Source: JAUMWX01 sp023394215
Lineage (GTDB): Bacteria; Bacillota; Clostridia; Tissierellales; Peptoniphilaceae
Strand: one strand, 5' to 3'
Assembly: GCA_050313995.1 (NCBI GenBank)
Contig: JBNPMM010000007.1
DNA length: 64,000 nt
Shown piece after piece: positions 52,724-62,500 of this stretch (the stretch's first letter is position 1; every line of letters starts with the position of its first letter). Below the pieces are notes generated by a model that did not search any database, had not been told where the DNA came from, and saw only the letters and a list, made by a program, of their open reading frames with translations. The translations under genes were made by a program, and so were the position numbers.

Positions 52724-52799
52724 GATCCATTAGCTCAGTCGGTAGAGCACTTGACTTTTAATCAAGGTGTCCGGAGTTCGAATCTCCGATGGATCACCA
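52724..52799 (+). tRNA. tRNA-Lys (UUU)
   Basis: Anticodon loop cttttaa; acceptor GATCCAT with ATGGATC; CCA encoded. Confidence 0.95.
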
Positions 52800-52806
52800 T
52801 TTTTAC

Positions 52807-52895
52807 GGAGGGGTACCGAAGCGGCCATAACGGGGCGGTCTTGAAAACCGTTAGAGTGAAAGCTCACATGGGTTCGAATCCCATCCCCTCCGCCA
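52807..52895 (+). tRNA. tRNA-Ser (UGA)
   Basis: Class II with a long variable arm; anticodon TGA in gtcttgaaaac; CCA encoded. Confidence 0.95.
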
Positions 52896-52905
52896 AAAAA
52901 ATTAT

Positions 52906-52996
52906 GGAGAAGTACTCAAGTGGCTGAAGAGGCTCCCCTGCTAAGGGAGTAGATCCTTTACGGGATGCGAGGGTTCAAATCCCTCCTTCTCCGCCA
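52906..52996 (+). tRNA. tRNA-Ser (GCU)
   Basis: Class II with a long variable arm; anticodon loop ctgctaa; CCA encoded. A 66-base spacer follows, longer than the others, in which I see only a weak stem (cagactc / gattctg). Confidence 0.95.
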
Positions 52997-53062
52997 GTTT
53001 AAGCTTAGAGTACAGTAAGCATTTGGATTGGGAGCAGCCAGACTCTATTGATTCTGTTATTT

Positions 53063-53138
53063 GCCCAGATAGCTCAGTCGGTAGAGCAAGGGACTGAAAA
53101 TCCCTGTGTCACTGGTTCGATTCCGGTTCTGGGCACCA
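53063..53138 (+). tRNA. tRNA-Phe (GAA)
   Basis: Anticodon loop ctgaaaa; acceptor GCCCAGA with TCTGGGC; CCA encoded. Confidence 0.96.
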
Positions 53139-53144
53139 CATTGT

Positions 53145-53220
53145 AGGGGTATAGTTCAGTTGGTAGAACGTTGGTCTCCAAAACCAAATGCCGAGGGTTC
53201 GAGTCCTTCTACCCCTGCCA
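53145..53220 (+). tRNA. tRNA-Trp (CCA)
   Basis: Anticodon CCA in gtctccaaaac; discriminator G; CCA end encoded. Confidence 0.95.
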
Positions 53221-53227
53221 TATATTT

Positions 53228-53304
<77 letters not shown>

Positions 53305-53331
53305 ATTAAATATTTACCTGTTGTTTAACAG

Positions 53332-53408
53332 GGGCCATTAGCTCAGTAGGTTAGAGCGCCCGGCTCATAACCGGTAGGTCCTGGGTTCGAGTCCCCGATG
53401 GCCCACCA
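53332..53408 (+). tRNA. tRNA with CAU anticodon (elongator Met, or Ile2)
   Basis: Anticodon loop ctcataa; acceptor GGGCCAT pairs fully with ATGGCCC and there are no three G-C pairs in the anticodon stem, so it is not the initiator. CAU may be Met or, if modified with lysidine, Ile2. Confidence 0.85.
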
Positions 53409-53442
53409 AAAAGACTTAGTGTTTTTACTAAGTCTTTTTACC
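53408..53442 (+). terminator. Terminator of the tRNA cluster
   Basis: AAAAGACTTAGT (53409-53420) pairs perfectly with ACTAAGTCTTTT (53427-53438), followed by T. Confidence 0.9.
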
Positions 53443-53633
53443 TTTTAAAGGATTTATAAATATCATTTTTTACGAAAAGGTTTGTTTTTTAGTAAAGCTA
53501 TTATTTGTTCTGTAAATCTATTAAAAAAGTTTAATAATATTTTTATTGTTCCTATAAAAAATATTAATAGTTCGACTTTCGTATTTTTGAGAATTATAAA
53601 GTAATTACAGTAAGTAACTACTTTATGAGTTTA
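53443..53633. other. AT-rich stretch between the tRNA cluster and a decayed gene
   Basis: No coding signal seen. An imperfect palindrome (AAAGTA-N-TTAC and GTAA-N-TACTTT, 53598-53624) lies just before the decayed gene at 53634 and could be its former operator, since ribbon-helix-helix proteins bind such sites. Confidence 0.4.
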
Positions 53634-53826
53634 ATGGAGGCTGGAGAGCTGTTGGTTTGCGAAAAAGAAGATGGTAGCCACACAAAATTTAAGAAATAAA
53701 TAGATCTAAGACTGTCCGAAACAGAATTAAAAATGCTTGAGGATTGCGCTGCTAAGAAAGGCATTAGCCAAAGTGATATTTTAACGGATGCGTGAAAAAG
53801 TATTCAAAGAATTTGATTTTGAGTAG
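53634..53826 (+). pseudogene. Decayed ribbon-helix-helix type small DNA-binding protein
   Basis: The frame from the ATG at 53634 hits TAA at 53697, then continues as IDLRLSETELKMLEDCAAKK followed by GISQSDILTDA to a TGA, and a shift of one base restores REKVFKEFDFE to TAG at 53824. The core (DLRLSETEL, GISQSDI) is the pattern of short Arc/CopG-like proteins from plasmids and integrated elements. Two breaks in about 60 codons mark it as dead. Its place right after a tRNA cluster terminator suggests the remains of an integrated element. Confidence 0.6.
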
Positions 53827-53874
53827 ATTATGTTGTTAAGAAAAAATAAGTTTTTTATAACTATATTCGGGTTT

Positions 53875-53916
53875 AAAAAGGCATCTGCGAAGTTTTATCT
53901 TCATTGATGCCTTTTG
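53875..53916. terminator. Terminator of murJ (minus strand), possibly bidirectional
   Basis: AAAAAGGCATC (53875-53885) pairs with GATGCCTTTT (53906-53915), with inner pairing of gaag and cttc. Both ends carry A/T runs, so it can work in either direction. On the minus strand it follows the murJ stop. Confidence 0.85.
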
Positions 53917-53929
53917 TGCATTTGATATT

Positions 53930-55456
53930 TTATTTGTTTATAAATTTGTGATAAAGCTGATTAATGAAAATTTTTACTTGAGGAATCCTTGCCAAAAGTA
54001 TCAACATGCCGTAAATGATTATGGAAGCGGCGATTGATACAAGATATGCAAATATATAGTTTATATTTACCAAAGAGTTGTAAGTCATATATGTTACTAC
54101 TGCCATTATTAATGAGGCTGTAATAATTTTAATTAGGCTGGTTCCAAAATTTTTGAGATTTATTCTGCCGTATTTTTTTCTGAATATATAGAGACTCGTA
54201 AGTCCTGCAAATATTGTTGACAGGGAGGTTGCAAGAGCAAGTCCGGGTAGCCCCATAAATTTTGCAAGTATTATGTTAAGTATAATATTTAAGAGTACCT
54301 GGATTATGGTTATGACAGCAGGTGTACGCATATCTTGCATTGAATAGTAGCCCCTTGTCAGTAAATCTCTTAAGGTGGTTCCGAATGCACTCGGAAGATA
54401 GTATACAAGAAGTGACGCCGTAAGAATTGTTGAATTGCTGTCGAAATTTCCTCTCTGGAATAGAATCCTTATGGTAGGTTCAGCAAGTATTATCATGCCT
54501 ATGGAAGCAGGTATCATGAGAAGTTGTGCATTTATTATGCTGTCCATCATAGTTCTTTTAAATTTTTTTATTTTATCATCATTTACAAGACTTGAAAGCT
54601 TAGGGTAGGTAGTTGTTGATATTGAAACTACTATTACTCCATGTATCAAGGTAACTACTAAAAGGGCAAATTTTAGGGCTGATATGGCGCCGTCATTTCC
54701 TGCAAATAGAGATGAAGCCATACTTTGGTCAACTATTGTTACAATATCCAGGGCGGCTACAGAAATTATAATCGGTAGCGAGCTCTTTATAAGTATCTTT
54801 ATATTTGGGTCTTTCAGGTTTAGAATCCATCTGTGTTTATAGTTGTTTTTAGTCAATTCTCTCGGGAACAGGATGTATTTCAAAAGGTCTGAAAGTAAAA
54901 ATCCGAAGGCAACAAGATAGAAGTTGTTAAGCATAAAGGCTATTACTAAACTGAATATATTTAAGAAATTCATCAGTATACCTGTTACCGCCGGTACATA
55001 GAAACTTCCTTTTATATTTAAATAGGCTATAAATATGGAGGAAACGAGAGCTATCGCCACTCCGAATGAAAATATCTTGGTGAAGTGTACGGTAAGTACA
55101 GCTTTTTCTCCATCGTAGCCCGGAGCAAACAATTTAACAAGTAACGGACTTAGTACAAAAATTATAAGGGTTATAAAAATTGATAAAAGCAAGAGTATAT
55201 TTATTATATTTGATGTAAATGCATCGGCTTTTTTAGTCCCCTTATTATTTTGAATTTTATTGTAAATTGGTATAAAGCTTGCAACTATACCTGCCGTAAT
55301 AAATCCGTAGATTGTAAAAGGAATAGTGGAAGATGTTGAATATACATCAGCTAGCATATCCGTTCCTAAAAAATAAGCCATTACCTGTTCTCTTAAAAGA
55401 CCTGTGACTTTGGAAAACAGAGTAATGAGCATAAGTATGATTGAAGTGCGTGCCAT
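53930..55456 (-). CDS. murJ: Lipid II flippase MurJ
   Basis: 508 residues, about 14 membrane segments. MurJ moves lipid II from the inner to the outer face of the membrane for wall synthesis. The start ARTSIILMLITLFSKVTGLL and the LFQRGNFDSNST and DLLTRGYYSMQDMRTP segments are MurJ/MviN signatures, and the conserved Arg in the central cavity (GLLREQVMAYFLG) is present. It is transcribed away from the MurT-like/GatD-like pair. An aggag ribosome site and an extended -10 (55522-55530) sit upstream, with a diverged copy of the structured repeat just behind the promoter. Confidence 0.92.
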   Translation of the reverse strand: MARTSIILMLITLFSKVTGLLREQVMAYFLGTDMLADVYSTSSTIPFTIYGFITAGIVASFIPIYNKIQNNKGTKKADAFTSNIINILLLLSIFITLIIFVLSPLLVKLFAPGYDGEKAVLTVHFTKIFSFGVAIALVSSIFIAYLNIKGSFYVPAVTGILMNFLNIFSLVIAFMLNNFYLVAFGFLLSDLLKYILFPRELTKNNYKHRWILNLKDPNIKILIKSSLPIIISVAALDIVTIVDQSMASSLFAGNDGAISALKFALLVVTLIHGVIVVSISTTTYPKLSSLVNDDKIKKFKRTMMDSIINAQLLMIPASIGMIILAEPTIRILFQRGNFDSNSTILTASLLVYYLPSAFGTTLRDLLTRGYYSMQDMRTPAVITIIQVLLNIILNIILAKFMGLPGLALATSLSTIFAGLTSLYIFRKKYGRINLKNFGTSLIKIITASLIMAVVTYMTYNSLVNINYIFAYLVSIAASIIIYGMLILLARIPQVKIFINQLYHKFINK

Positions 55457-55521
55457 ATATTGCTCCTAATTAAGATTTTAATGCCGTTTGACCTGTATTT
55501 ATTATCGGCTTGTGTGAAGCT

Positions 55522-55530
55522 ATTATAACA
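55522..55530 (-). promoter_or_regulatory. Extended -10 promoter of murJ (minus strand)
   Basis: On the minus strand TG-T-TATAAT, within AATTATGTTATAAT, the same string that precedes the methyltransferase at 40142-40155. Confidence 0.6.
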
Positions 55531-55551
55531 TAATTGGACCATGTAGTGAAT

Positions 55552-55625
55552 TAATTATGGCTTTAACGTTCTTTCAGACCTTAGGCTTGTGAAAGGGCGG
55601 CAGCTTAGGCTGTTGGCTTGTTATA
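55552..55625 (-). repeat. Structured repeat, copy C (diverged, reverse orientation)
   Basis: Read on the minus strand it begins TATAACAAGCC and contains CTAAGCTGCCGCCCTTTCA, nearly the same as CTAAGCCGCCGCTCTTTCA in copy A, then a variant of the cctgagagaacgttgaaac block (gtctgaaagaacgttaaag) and cataatta. The pseudoknot stems seen in A and B are not clearly kept, so it is a degraded relative. Confidence 0.6.
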
Positions 55626-55744
55626 ATACTGCTTAAATTGTTATTAAAGTGCAAAATAGGATTCATAAGATATATTTTAATTTATGCTTGCTTTAATTTT
55701 ATCCCTGTTATATCCTATTATAGAATATTGAAAAAGGAGAATTT

Positions 55745-57112
55745 ATGACTATTATAACTAATTTTGCAGTTTTTTTTGGCAAATGTACAAAGTTTGTAAT
55801 GAAGCTTGCAGGAAAGCAGGGGTCTCATTTTGTGGGCAGGGTTGTAAAAAAGATAGATCCTAAAATATATGCCCATATAAAGAAGCCTGAAAAAGTAATT
55901 ACCGTGACGGGAACTAATGGCAAAACTACAACAACAAATATATTAATCGATGTAATTACCTCATCAGGGCAGGAGATTTCATCAAATGCACTTGGCGCTA
56001 ACTTGGAAAACGGGATTATTACATCCCTTATAGATTCTTCATCTTTATTTGGAACCAAGCAAAAAGAAATAGGCGTTTATGAGGTTGATGAACAGTGGTC
56101 CAAGGTGGTTTACGGGGAAATAAAGCCTAACACGGTTACAATCACAAATCTATTTCAAGATTCTTTTGAGAGAAACGCAAATATATATTATATAAAGAGG
56201 AGAATAGAGGAGGGTATACCTAAGGAAACGAAGCTTATACTCAACGCCTACGACTCTATTTCGGCATATATTTGCCCTGATAATGAAAGGGTATACTTTA
56301 CAGTCGACATACTTGAGGGTGAAAAGGAAAATCTTGACTCAAAAATACAGGATATGATTTATTGTCCTAATTGTGACCATAAGGTGGAGTGGGATTTTAA
56401 GAGATATCATCACTTGGGTAAGTACCATTGTCCAAATTGCGGATTTAAGAATCCTGAGGCCAAGTATTTAGTCTATGGTTTCGACAGGGAAAATAATTTG
56501 CTTAAGATAAGAGATGACGGTAGGGAACTTACGCTTAGGGCTTTGGCGTCAAATGTTGAAAATATTTATAATCAGATTGCGGCCTATGCAACCCTTAGGG
56601 AAAATGGTTATAGTTATGAATTTATAGCTGAGGGTATGGCTAAAATAAAATTGACTGAAAGAAGATTTTCCGAGTCAAGCTTGGGAAATAAGCATTTTTA
56701 TAAGATTGTTACTAAGGGTTACAATCCTATAGCGGTTACAAGGGCTCTGGATACCATAAGAAAGTCCGAGAAGAAAAAGACGGTTATTTGGAATATAGAG
56801 GATTATTGGGAAAAATCTACTCCGGTAAGGACACCCGGTTGGATATTTTCAATAGATTTTAAATATATAGATGATAAGGTAAATAAGTTTATAGTTTTGA
56901 AATCAAGAAATTTCTATGAAATACAATTGGCGGCTATGATTGACGGGATACCTAAGGACAAACTCGTTGTGATTGACGACGTTAAGGATGTTGTGAATTA
57001 TATAGATAAGGACATGGAAGAAGAAATCTATATTTTACACGATTTTGGGGTTTGTGATATAGAAATTGCCAACAGGTTTGAGAAGACCATAAAAGATTAT
57101 ATTTCGGAGTAG
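55745..57112 (+). CDS. Divergent MurT-like Mur ligase-family protein
   Basis: 455 residues. Mur ligase ATP site TVTGTNGKTTTTN (53-65), GANLENGI (84-91), the MurT zinc ribbon with Cys207, Cys210, Cys229 and Cys232, and a C-terminal DUF1727-like domain place it with MurT, which with GatD amidates D-Glu in lipid II. Several MurT motifs differ: the segment after NLF reads QDSFERNANI rather than RDQLDRYGE, KNPAG is replaced by KGYNPI, and the C-terminal ADG-D-SW motif that supplies the Asp of the shared active site is replaced (350-370, NIEDYWEKSTPVRTPGW). It has an aaaaggag ribosome site and forms an operon with its partner 3 bases later. Nucleotide binding seems intact; the reaction is uncertain. 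Confidence 0.8.
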   Translation: MTIITNFAVFFGKCTKFVMKLAGKQGSHFVGRVVKKIDPKIYAHIKKPEKVITVTGTNGKTTTTNILIDVITSSGQEISSNALGANLENGIITSLIDSSSLFGTKQKEIGVYEVDEQWSKVVYGEIKPNTVTITNLFQDSFERNANIYYIKRRIEEGIPKETKLILNAYDSISAYICPDNERVYFTVDILEGEKENLDSKIQDMIYCPNCDHKVEWDFKRYHHLGKYHCPNCGFKNPEAKYLVYGFDRENNLLKIRDDGRELTLRALASNVENIYNQIAAYATLRENGYSYEFIAEGMAKIKLTERRFSESSLGNKHFYKIVTKGYNPIAVTRALDTIRKSEKKKTVIWNIEDYWEKSTPVRTPGWIFSIDFKYIDDKVNKFIVLKSRNFYEIQLAAMIDGIPKDKLVVIDDVKDVVNYIDKDMEEEIYILHDFGVCDIEIANRFEKTIKDYISE

Positions 57113-57115
57113 ATT

Positions 57116-57838
57116 ATGCTTATAGAAGTTTTATATAAAGAATTTATGATATATGGAGAGGCTGAAAATATTGATTATTTAAAATTGCTTTTTCCGGAAG
57201 CCGAGTTTATAGAAACGGGTTTTTTAGAGAAACCCTATTTTGTAGACCACGATGTTGATATGCTTATAATGGGACCTATGCATGAAACAAATTTAAACAA
57301 GGTTCATAATAAATTGAAAGACCATAGGGAAAAGCTTTCAGACTTTATAGAATCCGGCAAGTTATTTATAGCAATAAATAATTCCATGGATATTTTAGGA
57401 AAATCCATAGAAGTGGCGGATGGTAGTGAAGAAGCATATTCACTTGGGATATTTCCTTATAAGACTGTTAGGGATTATAAGGACAGAAAGGCTGAATTAT
57501 TTATAGGAAAATATAAGGATATAGAAGTTATAGGTGAAAGAATGGGCTTTAGCCAATACTTCCCTGAAGATGAAGAGCATTATTTATTTAGGTGCTTTAC
57601 AGGAAATATGTTGAATGATCAAACAAGGATGGGAGGGCTTAGATATAAAAATGCATTTCTTGTCGATGCCTTGGGAGATATGTTCATAACAAATCCGGAA
57701 ATTACAAAACTTTTATTAGCCTTTTTCGGATTGAAGAGAGCTTTGCCTTTTGAAGAAGAAGCCGACATAGCTTATAGATATAAGCTTGACTTGTTAAAAA
57801 ATGACAGAGAAGTCATGAAAAATTATAAGGAAATATAG
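57116..57838 (+). CDS. GatD-like protein lacking the glutaminase active-site residues
   Basis: 240 residues, the size of GatD, and it follows the MurT-like gene after 3 bases as gatD does. Aligned by eye, the nucleophile elbow ICGGYQLLG of GatD reads INNSMDILG (87-95), so the Cys is Asn88. The LHGPL-type His segment reads ALGDM (185-189), so the His is Leu186. Retained landmarks are DGSEEAYSLGIFPYKT, MGGLRYKNAF and TNPEITKLL. It therefore cannot free ammonia from glutamine by the usual mechanism. Possible roles are a scaffold, a use of free ammonia, or a changed reaction together with the altered partner. The family call rests on position and these landmarks. Confidence 0.65.
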   Translation: MLIEVLYKEFMIYGEAENIDYLKLLFPEAEFIETGFLEKPYFVDHDVDMLIMGPMHETNLNKVHNKLKDHREKLSDFIESGKLFIAINNSMDILGKSIEVADGSEEAYSLGIFPYKTVRDYKDRKAELFIGKYKDIEVIGERMGFSQYFPEDEEHYLFRCFTGNMLNDQTRMGGLRYKNAFLVDALGDMFITNPEITKLLLAFFGLKRALPFEEEADIAYRYKLDLLKNDREVMKNYKEI

Positions 57839-57847
57839 GGGACGTTG

Positions 57848-59344
57848 ATGAGTGCAAGTATATGGAGTTTGATTCCTCCGATAGTGGCAATAGGGGTGAG
57901 TCTGAAGACTAAGGAAGTAAATATTTCCCTTGTTTTGGGAATTTTGATAGGAGCTTTGATTTATACAGGTTTTAACCCTGTAGAGAGCTTGGTTACATTT
58001 TTTAATGTACTTAAGGACAGTTTAGGACCGAGACTTATAATAATATTTTTTGTTGCCATGTTAGGTATCATAGTTTATCTTATGAATTCCACCGGTGCGA
58101 CAAAGGCCTATGCTTCATGGGCAAGCAAGAAACTTAAGAATGAAAAGCAAACATTGATAGCGTCGGTATTTTTGGGGACAATTATATTTATAGACGACTA
58201 TTTTAATACACTTACAGTGGGTACCGTTATGAAGCCTCTGGTTGACAAGCACAGGGTATCAAGAGAAAAATTTGCCTATATTATAGATTCGACTACAGCA
58301 CCGGTTTGTATGGTAGCTCCCATATCTACATGGGCTGCTGGGGTAATAGCAACAATACCTCAGGATTCGGGCATAGATGGTTTTAGCCTTTTTATAAAGT
58401 CCATACCGGGCAATTATTATGCTTTGTTCACAATATTTTTGGTATTTTTATCAGTTATATTTTCTATAAATATAGGACCTATGGCAAGGTTTGATAAACT
58501 TGCCAAAGAGGGTAAGGCTGATTATCCTAAGGAGTATGATTACGGTGCGAATGAAGGAAAGGGCGGAGTCATAGATCTTTTGTTGCCGGTTTTGGCTATT
58601 GTTGTTTTTTCAATATTGTCAATCCTATATTTGGGAGGCTTATTTAAAGGAGCGGGTATTCTGGAAGCCTTTGATAACAGCGACCCTGTAATGGGCTTGG
58701 CTTTGGGGTCAAGTTTTACCCTAATATTGCAAATTATACTTTATTTGCCAAGAAAGATAATAAGTCCTAAGAAATTTACAGAGAGTATTGTGGAAGGTAT
58801 AAAGACCATGCTTCCTGCGATATTGATATTGACTTTTGCTTGGGCTTTGGGAGAAATATCAGGGGCTAAGTATTTAAATGCGGGCCAATATATTTCCAAA
58901 ATAATAAGCGACAATGATATAAATCTACAGGTTTTGCCGGCTGTAATATTTGTAATATCTATATTACTTTCATTTTCAACCGGTACTTCGTGGGGAACTT
59001 TTGCAATCTTGATTCCTATCGTTGTTGCTATCTTTAAGGATGCAGGCAGTGATTTGATGGTTTTAACCGTATCGGCGGTATTGGGAGGAAGTGTTTGTGG
59101 AGATCATTTGAGTCCTATTTCAGACACAACTATACTGAGTTCGATAGGGGCGGGTTGCCATCATATAAACCATGTATCTTCTCAAATGCCTTATGGTATA
59201 ATGGCAGCGGTAGTGGCATTTTTATCATATTTATCAGCTTCCTATTTGCAAAATACTGTTATAGGTTTGATATGCGGTTTAGTTTTGCTTACAATTTCTG
59301 CTTTTATCCTAAAATCTTACTATGATAAGAGGTTAAGGGCTTAA
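57848..59344 (+). CDS. NhaC-family Na+/H+ antiporter
   Basis: 498 residues with 11-13 membrane segments. NhaC-family features include FIDDYFNTLTVGTVM (about 115-130), STTAPVCMVAPISTWAA and the GTSWGTFAILIPI and GGSVCGDHLSPISDTTILSS segments. Such transporters exchange Na+ for H+ or move small organic ions, since some relatives carry amino acids or malate. The start is the ATG at 57848; a TTG one codon before it is closer to the ribosome site (ggggac). It is 9 bases after the GatD-like gene and probably in the same transcript. A terminator follows. Confidence 0.85.
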   Translation: MSASIWSLIPPIVAIGVSLKTKEVNISLVLGILIGALIYTGFNPVESLVTFFNVLKDSLGPRLIIIFFVAMLGIIVYLMNSTGATKAYASWASKKLKNEKQTLIASVFLGTIIFIDDYFNTLTVGTVMKPLVDKHRVSREKFAYIIDSTTAPVCMVAPISTWAAGVIATIPQDSGIDGFSLFIKSIPGNYYALFTIFLVFLSVIFSINIGPMARFDKLAKEGKADYPKEYDYGANEGKGGVIDLLLPVLAIVVFSILSILYLGGLFKGAGILEAFDNSDPVMGLALGSSFTLILQIILYLPRKIISPKKFTESIVEGIKTMLPAILILTFAWALGEISGAKYLNAGQYISKIISDNDINLQVLPAVIFVISILLSFSTGTSWGTFAILIPIVVAIFKDAGSDLMVLTVSAVLGGSVCGDHLSPISDTTILSSIGAGCHHINHVSSQMPYGIMAAVVAFLSYLSASYLQNTVIGLICGLVLLTISAFILKSYYDKRLRA

Positions 59345-59380
59345 AGGGAAAGTTTAGACCCTTAAAATTAAATATTTTTT

Positions 59381-59425
59381 ATGGGAGACTTTAAGTGGTT
59401 TAATTTTAAGTGCTCCCATTTTTAA
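59381..59425 (+). terminator. Rho-independent terminator after the NhaC gene
   Basis: ATGGGAG (59381-59387) pairs with CTCCCAT (59413-59419), extended by partial pairing inside, then TTTTTAATTG. Confidence 0.8.
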
Positions 59426-59534
59426 TTGTTAAAAATAATTGAAAGTATATATTTTTTGTTATATACTAAAGGTCAAGTCTAATTGATTAATTTAATTATT
59501 ATTTTAACTGATGAATTATTGAAAGGGGGAAAAA

Positions 59535-62500
59535 GTGGTTAATAGCTTGAAAAAACTAAGAAAAATCAGTATTTTAATTTGTTTTATTATTTTTATTAAT
59601 GCTTTACCGTTTAATGTTAAGGCTGTGAGTTCAGAGGAAATTTCAGGAGAAGTGGAAGGTAAAGTCGAAAATTTTGATAACTATATTGTTATTTTTGACG
59701 ATAATTATGAGGGAAAAAATCAAGATTTTATAGGAAGGCTGGAAAAAGAGGGGATAGAATATGAAATCTTAGATGAGTTTTCCGCCCTTATAAAAGGTTA
59801 TGCACTTAAACTGAAAAAAGAAGATGCTGAAAAAATAAAAGAATGGGAAGGTATAGAAAGTATAAGTCCGGAAAAGATTTATACTGATTTTGAAATAGAG
59901 AAAAAAAAGCCGTCAAGACGTAAAAGGGATCTTGAGAGCAACAAAATCATAGAGCAAGATAAGTTGGATTCTAAATATGACGGTAGAGGCATGGTTGTTG
60001 CAATTATAGATTCCGGGGCTGACGTAGAACATCCGGATTTTAGATTGGATCAGGGAGTTACGGGAAAGTTAACTAAGGAAAAGGTAGAGGGCCTTATAAA
60101 CTCAAGAAAACTTGAAGGCCAGTATGTAAGTGAAAAGATTCCTTTTGTTAGAGACTATCCGGGTTATGATAATGATATAAAGGAATGGAGAAAGGATTCG
60201 CACGGCATGCACGTTGCCGGCATAGTTGGAGCAAATCCTTCAAGTCAGAGTAATGCTTCAAGAGGGGTAATCCCCAACTGTCAGTTGGTTTTAATGAAGG
60301 TATTTGGAAATAACGGAGGAGCCGGTTCAAGATCTTATGTGAAAGCCATAGAGGATGCCGTTCTTTTAGAGGTTGACAGTATTAATATGAGCTTAGGATT
60401 TGGAGGGGGAAGTATTCTTTTAGATGACCCTGCTGTAGCTAAAGCAATAGATAAGGCTAAAGAAAAGGGCATAAATGTAAGTATAGCAGGAGGAAATTAT
60501 GGGCACTACGGTTGGGGTAAGTCCCTTCCTGATGTAAGATATCCGGATTATGGAGTTATAGCAACTCCGGGTATAAATACATCGGGGCTTACAGTTGCAT
60601 CTATAGAAAACACCAAGCAACAGCTTGACCAGTTTGAGGTCGAAAATGGACGTAATATAGGCCATGGTGACATAAATAATTTGGAAAAATTGCCGGACAA
60701 GGAATCCTATCATAACAGTTTTAAAGAAGTCGTATTTAAGGGGCATGGCGGAAGTCACGAATTTAAAAACGGAGAGGACCTTAGTGGAAAAATCGTTGTA
60801 ATAGCAAGAGGTGGAGATACATTAGCATTTAAGGACAAGATAGCAAATGCAAGAAGTCATGGAGCAAGATTTGTTATTATAGAAAACTATGCTGCAGAGG
60901 GAAGAAATATTATTGGTATGGACGTTGCTGATAATGATGTGGCTTCAACCATGATAACTTATAGCGATGGCCAATATTTGAGGAGTCTAACTAATCCGAA
61001 GATGAGAATCTCCGAATATTCTTTTGCCGTAGATAATCCAAGTCATGGCAAGTTGTCGGAGTTCAGTAGCTGGGGGATTACATCTGATGGGGACTTAAAG
61101 CCTGATATAACAGCTCCAGGAGGGGCAATTTACTCTACAATTAACGATAAATCATATAACAGCCAATCAGGTACCAGTATGGCAGCTCCCCATGTTGCAG
61201 GAGCTATAGCCATTATGAATAAGAGGGTGGAAGAAAGTTTTCCGAGTGTAACCGGTAAAGCCAAGCACCAATTGGTTAAAAATCTACTAATGAATAGTGC
61301 CGTCCTTCATAAGGCGTCAAATAATGAATATTCGTCTCCAAGGCAGCAAGGAGCAGGGGTTCTTAATCTGAAGAGGGCAATGGAACTTCCTGTTGTGATG
61401 TATGGTGAGACCGGTGTAGGAAGCATAAATTTAGGAAATATATTTAATGATAAGGTAAATTTGAAATTTACAGTAGAAAATCTTACAAGCAGTTCTATAT
61501 CATATAGGGCAAAAGTAAGGTTGACAACAGATAGCGTAGATAATGGGAAATTTACCCTTATACCTAAATTTTTAGGTGAGTTAGATCTTGGAAATATAGA
61601 GCTAAGTTCTAAGGAAAAGAAAGTTATAAACAAGGAAATAGATATAAAAAATCTTAATTTTCCGGATGTACCTAACGGAAAATATCTGGATGGTTTTATA
61701 GTTTTATCTTCTGACTCGCAGTTGGAGCTTAGTATGCCATTTACAGGTTTTGTAGGAGATTGGACAAATCTTAAGGTTATAGAAGATTCTATTTATGACT
61801 TGCTTAAGGATAAAAAGCTTCCCCTATATGCTCAGGATGCAAAGCCGGAAAGTAGGGGTAAGGCTCATAACTTCGGGGGACCGGCCTATGAATTTACCCA
61901 TTTATCAACCTTAAGAAATGGTAAGCATTTTATCTTAGGAACCGTTCCGGGGCTTAAACCTGAACTTTATTATGATAAAAACCATATAGCCATATCTCCT
62001 AATAATGACGGTATTAACGATCATGTGAGATTGCACGCAACCTTCTTAAGGACCTATATAGATATGAAGGTTGAGGTATTTGATGAGAAAGAACAAACCT
62101 TGCTGTATTCAAGCCTTCCTAAGATGGGTATTAAAAACTTTTTTGGAAATGATAAAAATAATGAAAGAGTTACTATAAATGATGCGTGGATGTGGGAGGG
62201 GAAGCTTAATAAAAACTACACAGACGTAGCCGACGGAAAATATAAGTTTGTAGTCACAGTTAAACCGGTAGCAAAGAATGCGGCTGTGCAAAAAGTCGAA
62301 TTCCCTATTATTGTTGACAGGGTAAAGCCTGAAGTTGAGAGAGCTTACCATGTTAAGAGTAAAAATATATTTAAAGTTGAAAAAATTAAGGAAGATTTAT
62401 CAGGAGTTAGGAATGTTGAAGCCTTCTACATGAATGGTGGAAGCAGGGTAGATCTTAAGGTGGAAAATAAAAACGGCTATGTTATAAGCTTGCCTCAGGG

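Noticed and set aside
52313..52730. Short minus-strand reading frames across the tRNA genes
   Set aside because: They are antisense translations of tRNA genes (recurring Gly-Leu-Glu-Pro-Arg-like peptides), a well-known annotation artefact.
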